Source of the DNA: Candidatus Poribacteria bacterium
Lineage (GTDB): Bacteria; Poribacteria; WGA-4E; WGA-3G
Direction of reading: 5' to 3'
DNA: 56,569 bases
NCBI GenBank assembly: GCA_003635255.1
Contig: PYJC01000002.1
Location: 1-56,569 of the forward strand
The translations under genes were made by a program, and so were the position numbers. Below the pieces are notes generated by a model that made no database searches, was not told the DNA's origin, and saw nothing but the letters and a program-made list of their open reading frames with translations. Positions 26,554 through 35,670 of this stretch are shown piece by piece (position 1 is the stretch's first letter; every line of letters begins with the position of its first letter).

Positions 26554-28146
26554 ATGAGAACATTTGGAACCCGAGGCACTGTGCACCCTGACCAACACTA
26601 TGTTGTTGCACGCACAGCAGAGGTTAAAGATTTCATCAACCGCATCAAAGAGGGACAGTACATCGTTCTTTTCGCGCCACGCCAAACTGGAAAGACGACC
26701 TTCTTTCGATGGGCACTTGCTACGCTCACAGCCGAGGATCCAACCTACTTTCCCATTCAAATAGATTTTCAAATACAGCGTAACACTTCTGTTGCCACTT
26801 TTTACGCGCGGCTCTACCAAATGATACGTTGGCAGATCCAGTTTGTTTTCCAAGAACGCAGTGAGGTGCCTTCCACGGCACTAACGCAATTTTTAGAGCG
26901 CACACAGTTGACGGATGCTTTTTCAATAGTGACGTTCTTTGAAGGACTTGGGAATTTACTTGGCGATCAGCGGGTCGTTCTCCTCATTGATGAATTTGAT
27001 GGCATTCCTCAAAGCCTTGTGAGTGATTTTCTCTATGCACTGCGTCACATCTACCTGTCTGATATGTTTCTATGCCCCCATAGTGTCGGTATCGTCGGTG
27101 TCAGAAGTATAACGCAGCTTGACTACGACCGATCTATCTCACCCTTTAATATCCAAGATGAACTTCACTTACCCAATTTCACACTTGAGCAGGTAAACGA
27201 ACTCTTCGGACAGTATACGGAAGAAGTCGGACAAGCCTTCGCGCCCGAGGTCGCGAAATCTATTCACAAACAGACTGCGGGACAACCTTTCCTGGTCAAT
27301 CGCACCGCGCAAATTCTCACTGAGGAACTCGACATTCCGAAAGTGAAAACCATTACGATGGCACACTTTGCAAAAGCTTATGAACAACTGCTTGGGGAAG
27401 ATAATACCAACCTGACACACCTCGTGACAAATATCCGCAGGGATCGCCGCTTTGAAACGCTCCTCATGGACATCATGTCTTATGACGAAGGCGTCCGCTT
27501 CAATCCACGCGATCCGCTCATCAGTGAACTCACTACTTATGGGGTCATCGCTAAAAGCACAGATGGAAAGTGTGAAATTATCAACCCTATTTATCTGCAT
27601 TGCATCATAGAAGCGTTCACGCCAACCGTGAATGGATTAGAACGAGACTACTTCACGGAAGACAATAGCAACGGATTCCACAGTTACCTCACCTCCGGAG
27701 GACAACTTGAGATCGACTGTCTCCTTGATAACTTCCTAGATTTTATCACACGCGTAGGATTCAAGATTCTACAGGTTCCAGAAACCCCACAGGAATATGT
27801 GGGTCGGCACCTTCTCCTTACCTACCTTGACTCATTTGTCAAGGCAGTGGGAGGGGTCATGTCTTTTGAAGTAGCAACAGGCGCGGGCAAGATGGATATC
27901 CTTATCCTTCACAATCAGCAGAAATATATTGTTGAAACAAAGATTTGGAGAGGCAACGTCCGTTATGAGGCAGGAAAGAAACAACTCGCTACTTATCTCA
28001 AAACGGAAGGTGTCAGCGAGGGGTTCTACGTCGTCTTCGATCACCGCAAGCATCCAGAACGGCGTGTCCAGACGGAAATTGTAGACGGTGTGCAGATTCG
28101 AGGTTATGTCATTTCTGTCATGCAGGAAACCTCTTCTGCTAATTGA
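26554..28146 (+). CDS. AAA ATPase fused to a PD-(D/E)XK nuclease-like domain
   Basis: 530 residues from the ATG at 26554, with AAGGAGAGAG just upstream. Residues 1-330 are a AAA-like (AAA_35 type) NTPase: P-loop APRQTGKTT at 41-49 and Walker B VVLLIDEFD near 143. The C-terminal domain has GKMDILIL (D448) and YIVETKIWRG (E461, K463), the D-x(n)-E-x-K core of PD-(D/E)XK nucleases (PDDEXK_9 group). Such fusions occur in large numbers in Bacteroidetes and related bacteria and their role is not settled; an immune or nucleic-acid processing role is inference. It stands alone, 66 bases after the SDR. Confidence 0.8.
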   Translation: MRTFGTRGTVHPDQHYVVARTAEVKDFINRIKEGQYIVLFAPRQTGKTTFFRWALATLTAEDPTYFPIQIDFQIQRNTSVATFYARLYQMIRWQIQFVFQERSEVPSTALTQFLERTQLTDAFSIVTFFEGLGNLLGDQRVVLLIDEFDGIPQSLVSDFLYALRHIYLSDMFLCPHSVGIVGVRSITQLDYDRSISPFNIQDELHLPNFTLEQVNELFGQYTEEVGQAFAPEVAKSIHKQTAGQPFLVNRTAQILTEELDIPKVKTITMAHFAKAYEQLLGEDNTNLTHLVTNIRRDRRFETLLMDIMSYDEGVRFNPRDPLISELTTYGVIAKSTDGKCEIINPIYLHCIIEAFTPTVNGLERDYFTEDNSNGFHSYLTSGGQLEIDCLLDNFLDFITRVGFKILQVPETPQEYVGRHLLLTYLDSFVKAVGGVMSFEVATGAGKMDILILHNQQKYIVETKIWRGNVRYEAGKKQLATYLKTEGVSEGFYVVFDHRKHPERRVQTEIVDGVQIRGYVISVMQETSSAN

Positions 28147-28246
28147 TACCTATGGATTGAAACCCAACGATACTTCTTTAGTCCTGTAGGGTTTATTTGC
28201 TTGGGTATTTTTTCAGTATGTTTGTAGAAAACACACCACAATCTTT

Positions 28247-28320
28247 AGCCCCAGCGGGGCGGCGTGTGTATAGAAAAACGGTATTCCCTTCCCACAGCCC
28301 CAGCGGGGCGGCATGTGTAT
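28247..28320 (+). repeat. Two direct GCCCCAGCGGGGC repeats
   Basis: AGCCCCAGCGGGGCGGCGTG with TGTATA (28247-28272) and a second copy AGCCCCAGCGGGGCGGCATG with TGTAT (28296-28320), 23 bases apart. Inverted relatives at 35507-35578 read GCCCCTACGGGGC, and a diverged one is near 50749. Each core is a hairpin. A dispersed repeat rather than CRISPR. Confidence 0.7.
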
Positions 28321-28337
28321 GGATTCCACCAATTTAA

Positions 28338-28366
28338 TTGACATCTGGTTATCAATATGCTATAAT
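28338..28366 (+). promoter_or_regulatory. Consensus promoter of the AAA-TOPRIM/methylase operon
   Basis: Perfect TTGACA (28338-28343), 17-base spacer ending TATGC, perfect TATAAT (28361-28366). One of the strongest promoter matches in the window, 57 bases before the ATG at 28423. Confidence 0.85.
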
Positions 28367-28422
28367 AATGTTAAGCGAAATTGATATTATAATCGAAGTC
28401 ATTGAATTGCGAAAGGATCTGC

Positions 28423-30312
28423 ATGTATCTCAAAGAAATTTATCTCGAAAACACCGGCCCCATCTCAAAATGCCATGTTGAGCTACCCTTTGCTGATAAT
28501 GGAATCCCCTTACCTATCGTGATTGTTGGTCCCAATGGATCTGGCAAAAGCATTTTTCTTTCTTACATCGTTGATGCACTGATAGAGTTCGGGAAGCGAG
28601 CCTTCCGAGACGTTGTACTTCCAGACAGTTTAGAGTCACCGTATTTCCGAATCATTCACCCAAGGGGGATAAGAAGCGGTGAATTGTTTAGCCTAAGTCT
28701 CCTTCAATTCAAAGTGAATGATGATAACCTATACTACTGTGAGAAATCTGGGTTACTTGATCCAACGACCTATACTTCTAATTTGAAATCTTTATTTGCT
28801 AAGGTATGGAATTGGTCAACAAGTGGAAATCACAAGGAGGTATCAACTGACAACGAGGACATTTGGTCAGCATACGAAACCCAAGAATTTCTGTCACCCA
28901 TTGGAAAGATTATTAAAACTCAAATGCAGGAGGGGGCGTATGCCTTTTTCCCTGCTAGCCGGCATGAGGATCCTGTCTGGCTTAATCCCGAAATTTTGAA
29001 AGTTAATATGGATGCTTCTGTGAATCGCCGGTTTAGTAAGGATCTTGGCAAACCTCTTCAAGTAAAAACTTGTGCTAATGAAAATATTGGTTGGATATTA
29101 GATGTTTTGTTTGACGCATCAGTTGATTATGATATAATACGAAAACTGCAAGGAGGGGCAGTTCTGAGTGATGAGGAGAAAACAAACTGGAACAATTCAC
29201 GTCCTCTTCAACAATCCCGCTATAATATTGAACGGATCTTGCAAGCGGTCCTGCAAGATAAACAGGTTAAATTGATACGAAGGCTTCGGAACAGTCGAGA
29301 ACAGAGACTTGCTATACAGTTGAGTAATGGACAGGTAATACCTAACCTACAGTCATTATCACAGGGACAATCACAGTTGTTCCACTTATTTACTACAATT
29401 ATTCGATATGGTGAGCGCACTGATCTTAATAGGAGTGTTCGCCTTTCCGAGGTTACAGGTATTGTCATTATAGATGAAATTGATACTCATCTGCATCCAA
29501 CACTCCAACATAGTATAGTTCCGAAACTCGTGAAGTTATTTCCCAAGGTCCAATTCATCATATCCTCTCACTCCCCGCTGTTCCTACTTGGTATGGAAAA
29601 GGAATTCGGACCAGACGGACTTGACATTCGCAAATTACCAGATGGAGACAGGATAAATAGTGAAGAGTACTCTGAATTCAGAAGTACTTTTGAATATTAT
29701 CAAGCGACAGAGCGTTTTGAAGCAGAGATAAAACAGCGTTTTGCGAATATGACGAAACCTGTTGTACTGACAGAAGGAAAGACGGATGTAAAGTACATTC
29801 AAAAGGCTTTGGCACTGCTTGGTGAGCAGGAACTCCTAAATTTTTTGAACATTGAGCCCGTTGGTAAGGAAGGTGAGGATGGAGATAATAGTGGTGGAAA
29901 GACCGGATTAGATAATTTTCACAAAGTTTATGCTGTGAAGTCCTCAATCTTTCACCAACCTATACTGCTCCTTTATGATTCTGATGCAAAAAAAGTGCCA
30001 GGACCAGTTGATAGGCTTTCCGTGAAATCAATTCCGCTTAATGATAAAAATACTAAAGTGAAAGGCGGAATTGAAAACCTTTTTCCCACCGAAGTTTTTC
30101 AAGATTGTTTCTATGATGAAAAAATTATAGTAAAAAATGATGGTGGGCAAAGAAAGGAAAGTGAACTCAATAAACCAAAATTTTGCGAGTGGATTTGTAA
30201 AAACGGGAGTACTGCCAACTTTGAAGGGCTTAAGGTCGTAATAGAAATTCTCAAGGAGTTTGTTGAAGCACATAAGACCCCTCAAGATCAACAGCCTGTC
30301 TCTGAGCAGTAG
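28423..30312 (+). CDS. AAA/ABC-type ATPase with TOPRIM domain (OLD/PARIS-like)
   Basis: 629 residues from the ATG at 28423, with GAAAGGAT eight bases upstream. Walker A GPNGSGKS is at 36-43, an ABC-like signature LSQGQSQ near 310, Walker B IVIIDEIDTHLHP at 347-359, then SSHSP. After residue ~445 a TOPRIM-like domain reads VVLTEGKTDV (E451) and LLLYDSDAKK near 515, the E and D-x-D of that nuclease fold, followed by GGIENLFPTE. This ATPase-TOPRIM layout is that of OLD nucleases, GajA and fused AriA-AriB of PARIS. The usual GajB helicase is absent; instead a nuclease-methyltransferase follows after 26 bases. Confidence 0.83.
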   Translation: MYLKEIYLENTGPISKCHVELPFADNGIPLPIVIVGPNGSGKSIFLSYIVDALIEFGKRAFRDVVLPDSLESPYFRIIHPRGIRSGELFSLSLLQFKVNDDNLYYCEKSGLLDPTTYTSNLKSLFAKVWNWSTSGNHKEVSTDNEDIWSAYETQEFLSPIGKIIKTQMQEGAYAFFPASRHEDPVWLNPEILKVNMDASVNRRFSKDLGKPLQVKTCANENIGWILDVLFDASVDYDIIRKLQGGAVLSDEEKTNWNNSRPLQQSRYNIERILQAVLQDKQVKLIRRLRNSREQRLAIQLSNGQVIPNLQSLSQGQSQLFHLFTTIIRYGERTDLNRSVRLSEVTGIVIIDEIDTHLHPTLQHSIVPKLVKLFPKVQFIISSHSPLFLLGMEKEFGPDGLDIRKLPDGDRINSEEYSEFRSTFEYYQATERFEAEIKQRFANMTKPVVLTEGKTDVKYIQKALALLGEQELLNFLNIEPVGKEGEDGDNSGGKTGLDNFHKVYAVKSSIFHQPILLLYDSDAKKVPGPVDRLSVKSIPLNDKNTKVKGGIENLFPTEVFQDCFYDEKIIVKNDGGQRKESELNKPKFCEWICKNGSTANFEGLKVVIEILKEFVEAHKTPQDQQPVSEQ

Positions 30313-30338
30313 ACTGCATGTTTTGCTAAAGGAAATCT

Positions 30339-33242
30339 ATGAACCAACAACCGACTAACAGTGAAGACACTATCACCACCCTATTCGTCGAAATCCTAAT
30401 GCCGATGAGCACTACATGGAATATCTACGAGCAAACCACGAAACCACTCGTCGAAAATCAGAGGAAACCCGATGTAATCATCCGGACAGTTGAACGATAT
30501 CCGATAGCAGTTGAAGTAAAAATCGACAACAAACGCGGTCCAAATAAAACAGGCGAAAAGCAAGCACATGAATATTACTTAGGAAAAACCCTCCGGACGA
30601 CAGGCGAAACAATTGCCAGTGCAATAGTGATCCGTCTTCCACACAGATTTCGCAACATGCCACGTGACGAAATCAGCGAAAATTTAGAAGCGTCAAAAGA
30701 CTTCGCGTATGCGCTGCTCAGCATTGATGAACCCCAGAGATTCCCCAAAAAAGGCTGGCTCTACGGCAGTATTTCCGACATTGCAACCGCTATCCGTATC
30801 GGCGCAACACCCATCACCAAGATTGAGAGAGCTGCCGAAGTGCTGGAACAAGGTATCCATAATGCTGCTGTCATCGTCAATAGCGCAATTCAACACCGAC
30901 CGCATATCGGTAAGAGAATTGGTGAACTTCTTGTCCAAGAACCTGGGGAACAGACAACGCAGATGGCAATGCTGATTATCAGCAACGCCTTGGTATTCCA
31001 GAGCTCCCTTGCGCGCAAGCCGGACTTGGAAACTGTCCCGTCTCTTAGTGAACTCACCGCTGATTATGGACAGCTTGATTCTGATGAAGTCCTCAGCGCA
31101 TGGCGAGAAATCCAAAAGGTGAACTATGCCCCGATTTTCAACGTCGCCTACAACCTTGTCGAAACGCTTGCTGCCGATGATAGGTTAGTTGGCGAAGTGT
31201 TGGGCGTGCTACGCGATACCGCCCGCGAATTGGAAAGAATGGGACTCGCCCAAGAACATGAACTCGCTGGTATTGTATTCCAGAAACTCATTGACAATCG
31301 GAAAATTCTCAAGGCGAACTATACCCGTCCTGAATCTTCGGCACTCCTCTGTGCCCTTGCCTTACCGGAACTCAAAAGCGATCCGAAAAAACTGAAGATC
31401 GCAGATTTCGCCTGCGGCACCGGTTCACTCCTCAATGGTGTCTATCAACGGCTCCTGATGCTCTACGAACAGACAGGTGGCAAGGGAGAAACCATCCATC
31501 AGTACATGATGGAGCATAATCTCGTCGGGTGTGACATTCTGCCAAACGCGGCACACTTGACCGCCTCTATCATTGCCAGCACCTATCCGGATGTCCGCAT
31601 CGGTGGCACGCGCATCCACACAATGCCCTACGGTACGCCACGCACCGATGGTCTTTACGCCATCGGTGCCCTTAACCTGCTCAGTGACCCAGTAGGGACG
31701 CTCCCGTTGACATTAGATACAACAGAAACCGCCACTGGACAAGGGACTGAAACGACTGACCTTAGGGACGCCTTCAGACATAGCGAATTTGACATCGTTA
31801 TCCAAAATCCACCCTATACGCGAGGTGGTGCGGATAGCAACTCTAACCTGCCTAAGAATATTTTCGCTGATAAGAAAGAAGCCCCTGAAATGCACGCAGC
31901 GCGGCAAGCACAAGGGCGTCGGCTTGGCGGTAACAACCCTGGAGAGGGTGTTGACTTTGTAGATTTAGCCGATAGGATGCTTAGACCTAACGGCACAATG
32001 GCCTTTGTGCTACCATCCACAGCCATCACTGGAAATAGTTGGCACAAGGTACGAAGGTTGTGGAAAGAAGAATACCGTGATGTTCTCGCACTCACAATTT
32101 CCGATGCAAACACTGAGGATTGTGCTTTCTCCTCGGATACCAGCATCGCCGAATGCCTTGTTATAGCAACAAAGGGCAAGGGAACAAATACTGGACGTGC
32201 TACGTTTGTCTGTCTAAAGCGTGGTCCAAGAAGTGAACTGGAAGCTTTGGAAGTTGCAAATCAAATCCATAGCCTTAAGGATATCCAAAAACTTGAAGAT
32301 GGTGCTAATATGGGAAGCTCAATCTGCATTGGTGATGATACTGTAGGATTCGCCATTTCTGTATCGCTTCCTGATAGCGCGCTTGCATGGCCCGCGTCTC
32401 GCATCGCGGATGTCACAGTCCTTCAATCAGCATATCAACTCACAAATAAACAGTTGCGGCTTCCTCGCCAAAAAACCCCTATAGAACTTCCAATCTGTTT
32501 GGTGTCGGATATAGCAAGAATCGGGGCAGATCATCGGGATATAAAAGACCCGAGTGAGCGAGGAGCGTTTGACATTATAGAAGGCTGTCCTAATATTGCA
32601 GAATATCCGTGTCTGCATCATCTGGCTTGCAAAACGCAGCGGTCAATGATTGTGTCCCCTAATGCACACGGGTTCATCCGTTCACATGCAGAAGCCAAGG
32701 CCCGAAGGATATTAGAATGTACTGGCAGGGTACACTTTAATATAGACTTAGGGTTCAGTTCGCACTCTTTATCGGTAATGTTTACAGAACGAAATACTAT
32801 CGGCATTAGGTCTGTAAGGAACATTGTATTTGAAGATGCTGATTATGATTATGTTTGGACGCTATGGGGCAACTCTACATTAGGATTCCTATGCTACTTT
32901 TTAAGTTCTGGTAAGCAGCAAACGGGTCGAGGTAGCGGTTCAAAAGCCTCTCTGGAATCAATGCCCACGCTGGATGTTCGAGAACTCTCTAATGAGGCAC
33001 TCATGAATGCAGAGCGGATCTTCAATACCCTGAAACATGAAGAAATGCTACCCTTTAATCAGATGGATGAGGATCCAGTGCGTCATGAATTGGATCGGTT
33101 GTTGTTATCAGAAGTGTTAGGCATCACGGAGGCGGAATGTCCGGATGTGCATGAAGGACTTGCGTTGCTTCGGAAGATGTTGTGCCAAGAGCCGAGTATT
33201 CACGGTGGGAAGAAGTCGAAGGTTAAATTGGATGCCGCTTAG
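30339..33242 (+). CDS. Restriction-modification fusion: PD-(D/E)XK domain plus N6-adenine methyltransferase
   Basis: 967 residues. Near the N-terminus PDVIIRT (D45) and AVEVKID (E59, K61) give a D-x(n)-E-x-K nuclease core. After a helical region, methyltransferase motif I FACGTGSLL is near 355 and the catalytic motif NPPY near 490, the gamma-class order of type I/IIG N6-adenine enzymes. The C-terminal ~350 residues probably include the target-recognition part. One chain holding nuclease, methylase and specificity is the plan of type IIG enzymes. AAGGAAAT precedes the ATG. Co-transcribed with the AAA-TOPRIM gene before it. Recognition site cannot be predicted. Confidence 0.82.
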   Translation: MNQQPTNSEDTITTLFVEILMPMSTTWNIYEQTTKPLVENQRKPDVIIRTVERYPIAVEVKIDNKRGPNKTGEKQAHEYYLGKTLRTTGETIASAIVIRLPHRFRNMPRDEISENLEASKDFAYALLSIDEPQRFPKKGWLYGSISDIATAIRIGATPITKIERAAEVLEQGIHNAAVIVNSAIQHRPHIGKRIGELLVQEPGEQTTQMAMLIISNALVFQSSLARKPDLETVPSLSELTADYGQLDSDEVLSAWREIQKVNYAPIFNVAYNLVETLAADDRLVGEVLGVLRDTARELERMGLAQEHELAGIVFQKLIDNRKILKANYTRPESSALLCALALPELKSDPKKLKIADFACGTGSLLNGVYQRLLMLYEQTGGKGETIHQYMMEHNLVGCDILPNAAHLTASIIASTYPDVRIGGTRIHTMPYGTPRTDGLYAIGALNLLSDPVGTLPLTLDTTETATGQGTETTDLRDAFRHSEFDIVIQNPPYTRGGADSNSNLPKNIFADKKEAPEMHAARQAQGRRLGGNNPGEGVDFVDLADRMLRPNGTMAFVLPSTAITGNSWHKVRRLWKEEYRDVLALTISDANTEDCAFSSDTSIAECLVIATKGKGTNTGRATFVCLKRGPRSELEALEVANQIHSLKDIQKLEDGANMGSSICIGDDTVGFAISVSLPDSALAWPASRIADVTVLQSAYQLTNKQLRLPRQKTPIELPICLVSDIARIGADHRDIKDPSERGAFDIIEGCPNIAEYPCLHHLACKTQRSMIVSPNAHGFIRSHAEAKARRILECTGRVHFNIDLGFSSHSLSVMFTERNTIGIRSVRNIVFEDADYDYVWTLWGNSTLGFLCYFLSSGKQQTGRGSGSKASLESMPTLDVRELSNEALMNAERIFNTLKHEEMLPFNQMDEDPVRHELDRLLLSEVLGITEAECPDVHEGLALLRKMLCQEPSIHGGKKSKVKLDAA

Positions 33243-33254
33243 CCTTGTAAAATA

Positions 33255-33284
33255 TTGGATTTCTCGTTATGTTTATGTTATACT
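33255..33284 (+). promoter_or_regulatory. Promoter for the TIR-like gene
   Basis: TTGGAT (33255-33260), 18 bases ending TGT, TATACT (33279-33284), immediately after the methylase stop. The ATG at 33395 is about 105 bases downstream; I see no defined fold in that leader. Confidence 0.5.
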
Positions 33285-33394
33285 AAAAGTGTGAGGTTAA
33301 CCGTAATAGACAATCCCTTTGTGCCTTCTACTAACCCAGAAAATTTGCTCGGTTTGGAAGATCTGTAGCACGAATGAAACTCATGTAGGAATTC

Positions 33395-34015
33395 ATGCAA
33401 TCAATCCATTATAACGACAATGTTTTTATCAATTCTCCATTCGATTCAGCTTACAAGCACTTATTTGATGCAATGGTATTCGCAATACACGATTGCGGTT
33501 TTATCCCGCGTTGTGCGCTTGAAGAAGAAGACGCGAGTCAAGTTCGGATTGATAAAATTTATAGCATTATTGCAGACTGCCGTTATGGAATTCACGATAT
33601 ATCCAGAACGGAATTAGATAAAGGTTCGGGGCTTCCTCGGTTTAATATGCCGCCGGAATTGGGTGTTTTCCTCGGGGCAAAAAAATTTGGTATAGAGGAA
33701 CAAGAGAGAAAAAAAAGCCTGATACTGGATACTGAGCCGTATAGGTATCAACAATTTATCTCTGATATTGCCGGTCAGGACATTCAGGCACATAACAACA
33801 GTTCCAGAGAAGTTATAACACACGTCCGGAATTGGCTCCGTGCTGCATCAAGACGTGAGACAATTCCAAGTGGAGGCATCATTTGGGAGCGTTACCAAGA
33901 GTTTATGGAGAAATTGCCTCAAATGGCAAAAGAGGGGCAGCTAATAGTTGAAGAGTTAATATTTAATGATTATACTTTGTTGGTGGCACAATGGTTGGAA
34001 AATGAGGGGAATTAG
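33395..34015 (+). CDS. TIR-like / nucleotide-processing Rossmannoid protein
   Basis: 206 residues. The chain opens with YNDNVFINSPFD (F-I-N-x-P-F-D), then FDAMVFAIHDCGFIPRCALEEEDASQVR, IADCRYGIHDISRTE and RFNMPPELGVFLGAKKFG. These phrases are those of a widespread uncharacterised family which I place near TIR or nucleoside 2-deoxyribosyltransferase-like folds, where a small N-terminal strand, an Asp/Arg helix and a P-E-L-G-x helix line a nucleotide pocket. A NAD-consuming effector role is only an inference. The next gene, a small basic protein, starts 31 bases after it. Own promoter. Confidence 0.5.
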   Translation: MQSIHYNDNVFINSPFDSAYKHLFDAMVFAIHDCGFIPRCALEEEDASQVRIDKIYSIIADCRYGIHDISRTELDKGSGLPRFNMPPELGVFLGAKKFGIEEQERKKSLILDTEPYRYQQFISDIAGQDIQAHNNSSREVITHVRNWLRAASRRETIPSGGIIWERYQEFMEKLPQMAKEGQLIVEELIFNDYTLLVAQWLENEGN

Positions 34016-34046
34016 CATAGTAAAACAGTTCAAGGAGGTGGTTAAA

Positions 34047-34310
34047 GTGGCAAGAGGACGGACCATCAAATTTTCTCCTAAACGCGGGAAACTGACAAGA
34101 AGCCAAGCTAAATGTATAGTAGAAAAGGTTATGTACGGTGAGGAAGGTGGTAAAAAAGCAACATCTTCAAATAAGCGGAAGCAGCAGGGAACTACTTTTC
34201 AGGTGGGTCGTGATGCTCGGACAGGTAGATTTATAAGTCGTGAGGAAGCCCAACGCCGGAAGTCTACGGCTATAGTTGAAACTATCACGGTCCCGAAAAA
34301 AAGAAAATAG
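34047..34310 (+). CDS. Small basic protein downstream of the TIR-like gene
   Basis: 87 residues from a GTG at 34047 with a perfect AAGGAGGTG seven bases upstream, which rules out the longer frame open from 33966. The protein is highly basic (many Lys and Arg) and ends in GRDARTGRFISREEAQRRKS followed by TAIVETI, a tail I recognise from many short uncharacterised bacterial proteins. The pairing with a TIR-like gene and the strong ribosome site suggest a two-gene unit. Nucleic-acid binding is plausible from the charge; no fold recognised. Confidence 0.65.
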   Translation: MARGRTIKFSPKRGKLTRSQAKCIVEKVMYGEEGGKKATSSNKRKQQGTTFQVGRDARTGRFISREEAQRRKSTAIVETITVPKKRK

Positions 34311-34444
34311 TTTCTTACACATAGCATCGCTTGTCCTTGGTGTTATCTAAAATTGCCTGTCTGATTTAAACGCGTTCAAGATTTTACGTCTTGTGGCGCG
34401 TTTAATCATTTTTGATTAAAGAAGGATTGAAGAATAAAAATAAT

Positions 34445-35398
34445 ATGAGATACGAACTATTTTCAAAACGAGAGAAGCGAATTCGGGGCGAAGTTCCGGA
34501 TGTGTACCAATACGAAACCATTCCTCCGGGATTGAGGGTTCAAGTTGTTTACATTTGGAAAGATATTTGGGGGGAAGTCAGTTCTAGGGCTTTTAGACGT
34601 TTAGGATGTCCTATGCACGCGTATGAGTTTATCCACCAAACTCTGTGTCGTGGATATAGTATTTTCCGACTTGAGAAAGGTAGTGATTTTGATGAGGCTA
34701 TTTTGAATTTCCTCCTTAGTACGGAGGCAACAGAGAATGTAATTGATGTCATAGAAGTTTCATTTCGCTATATAGATCGGGTGGTTCGCAATAACCTTGA
34801 TGTATTCATAAGAAATAGTAAGTCGAGTGGTTACAAAAACCCAAGAATTTCACCTGATGAAGCAATTGATGAACTGAATTATCAATTTCGCGAGCATGGT
34901 GTAGGGTTTCAGTACGAATCTGGTCGAATAATAAAAGCGGATTCTCAGTTCGTCCATTCTGAAGTGGTAAAGCCTGCGTTGCTTGTGCTTTCCGATCCAA
35001 TGTTCAAAGGGGCAGATGAGGAATTTTTGAAGGCACACGAGCATTATCGGAAGGGAAGATACAAGGAATGTCTGAACGAGTGTCTCAAAGCATTTGAGAG
35101 CTGTCTGAAAACGATTTGCAAAAAGAGAGGTTGGCAGTACGATGATAAACGGAACACCGCTAAGGATTTGATTCAGATTGTATTTGACAACGAGTTAATT
35201 CCATCTTTCATGCAATCACACTTCTCTGCATTGAAAAGTACATTGGAGTCTGGACTTCCCACCGTTCGTAATCGCCAGGCAGGACATGGACAGGGTTCAA
35301 CACAAATTATCGTGCCGGAATACATAGCCGGATACGCACTTCATCTGACAGCATCAAATATCCTCTTGTTAGCGAAAGCCGATGAGAAAATGAAATAG
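34445..35398 (+). CDS. AbiJ-like abortive-infection protein (STM4504/CBY_0614 type)
   Basis: 317 residues from the ATG at 34445; a TTG at 34412 would add 11 residues. It starts MRYELFSKREKRIRGEVPDVY, with VYQYETIPPGLRVQVVYIW next, the N-terminal domain (AbiJ_NTD4) of the STM4504/CBY_0614 family. The C-terminal part (HEHYRKGRYKECLNECLKAF to VRNRQAGHGQG, about 205-295) matches the Abi-C helical domain, which is related to HEPN folds; the RNRQAGHG segment could hold the R-x4-6-H-type catalytic set. Abortive-infection proteins of this type stop phage growth by harming the host cell. Monocistronic here. Confidence 0.72.
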   Translation: MRYELFSKREKRIRGEVPDVYQYETIPPGLRVQVVYIWKDIWGEVSSRAFRRLGCPMHAYEFIHQTLCRGYSIFRLEKGSDFDEAILNFLLSTEATENVIDVIEVSFRYIDRVVRNNLDVFIRNSKSSGYKNPRISPDEAIDELNYQFREHGVGFQYESGRIIKADSQFVHSEVVKPALLVLSDPMFKGADEEFLKAHEHYRKGRYKECLNECLKAFESCLKTICKKRGWQYDDKRNTAKDLIQIVFDNELIPSFMQSHFSALKSTLESGLPTVRNRQAGHGQGSTQIIVPEYIAGYALHLTASNILLLAKADEKMK

Positions 35399-35506
35399 AA
35401 GCCAATATATCCAGAATTTCTGTAGATATAGGGGTTGTTGTTTTGATTGCGCCTCTTATCCGCGCTACCCTCTCATCATTAAAATCCTAACGCTCGTAAC
35501 AATAAG

Positions 35507-35630
35507 CACATGCCGCCCCTACGGGGCTGTTTTTTGCTTTGATACGCGTTTCTACATAGATGTCGCCCCTACGGGGCTGAAGAGGTTTTTGTGTAAAATC
35601 CGGTTCGGTTAGAAACCGAACCTACCGGGA
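35507..35630 (-). repeat. Cluster of dispersed repeats
   Basis: Two inverted copies of the GCCCC-type repeat (CACATGCCGCCCCTACGGGG at 35508 and TGTCGCCCCTACGGGGCTG at 35561), then a palindrome GGTTCGGTT-AGA-AACCGAACC (35602-35622) that is the reverse copy of the repeat at 50637-50658. This 272-base gap between genes holds no coding sequence. Confidence 0.7.
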
Positions 35631-35670
35631 CTGGGCCCGAGGCAGTTGTTGTTTCTTAAGGGAAATATTT

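Noticed and set aside
28247..28320. CRISPR-like spaced repeats
   Set aside because: Only two copies, one 23-base spacer, GC hairpin core, dispersed elsewhere in both directions and no cas genes.
28423..33242. BREX or Gabija system
   Set aside because: No BrxC/PglZ/BrxL-type genes and no UvrD-like GajB; only the ATPase-TOPRIM and methylase parts are present.
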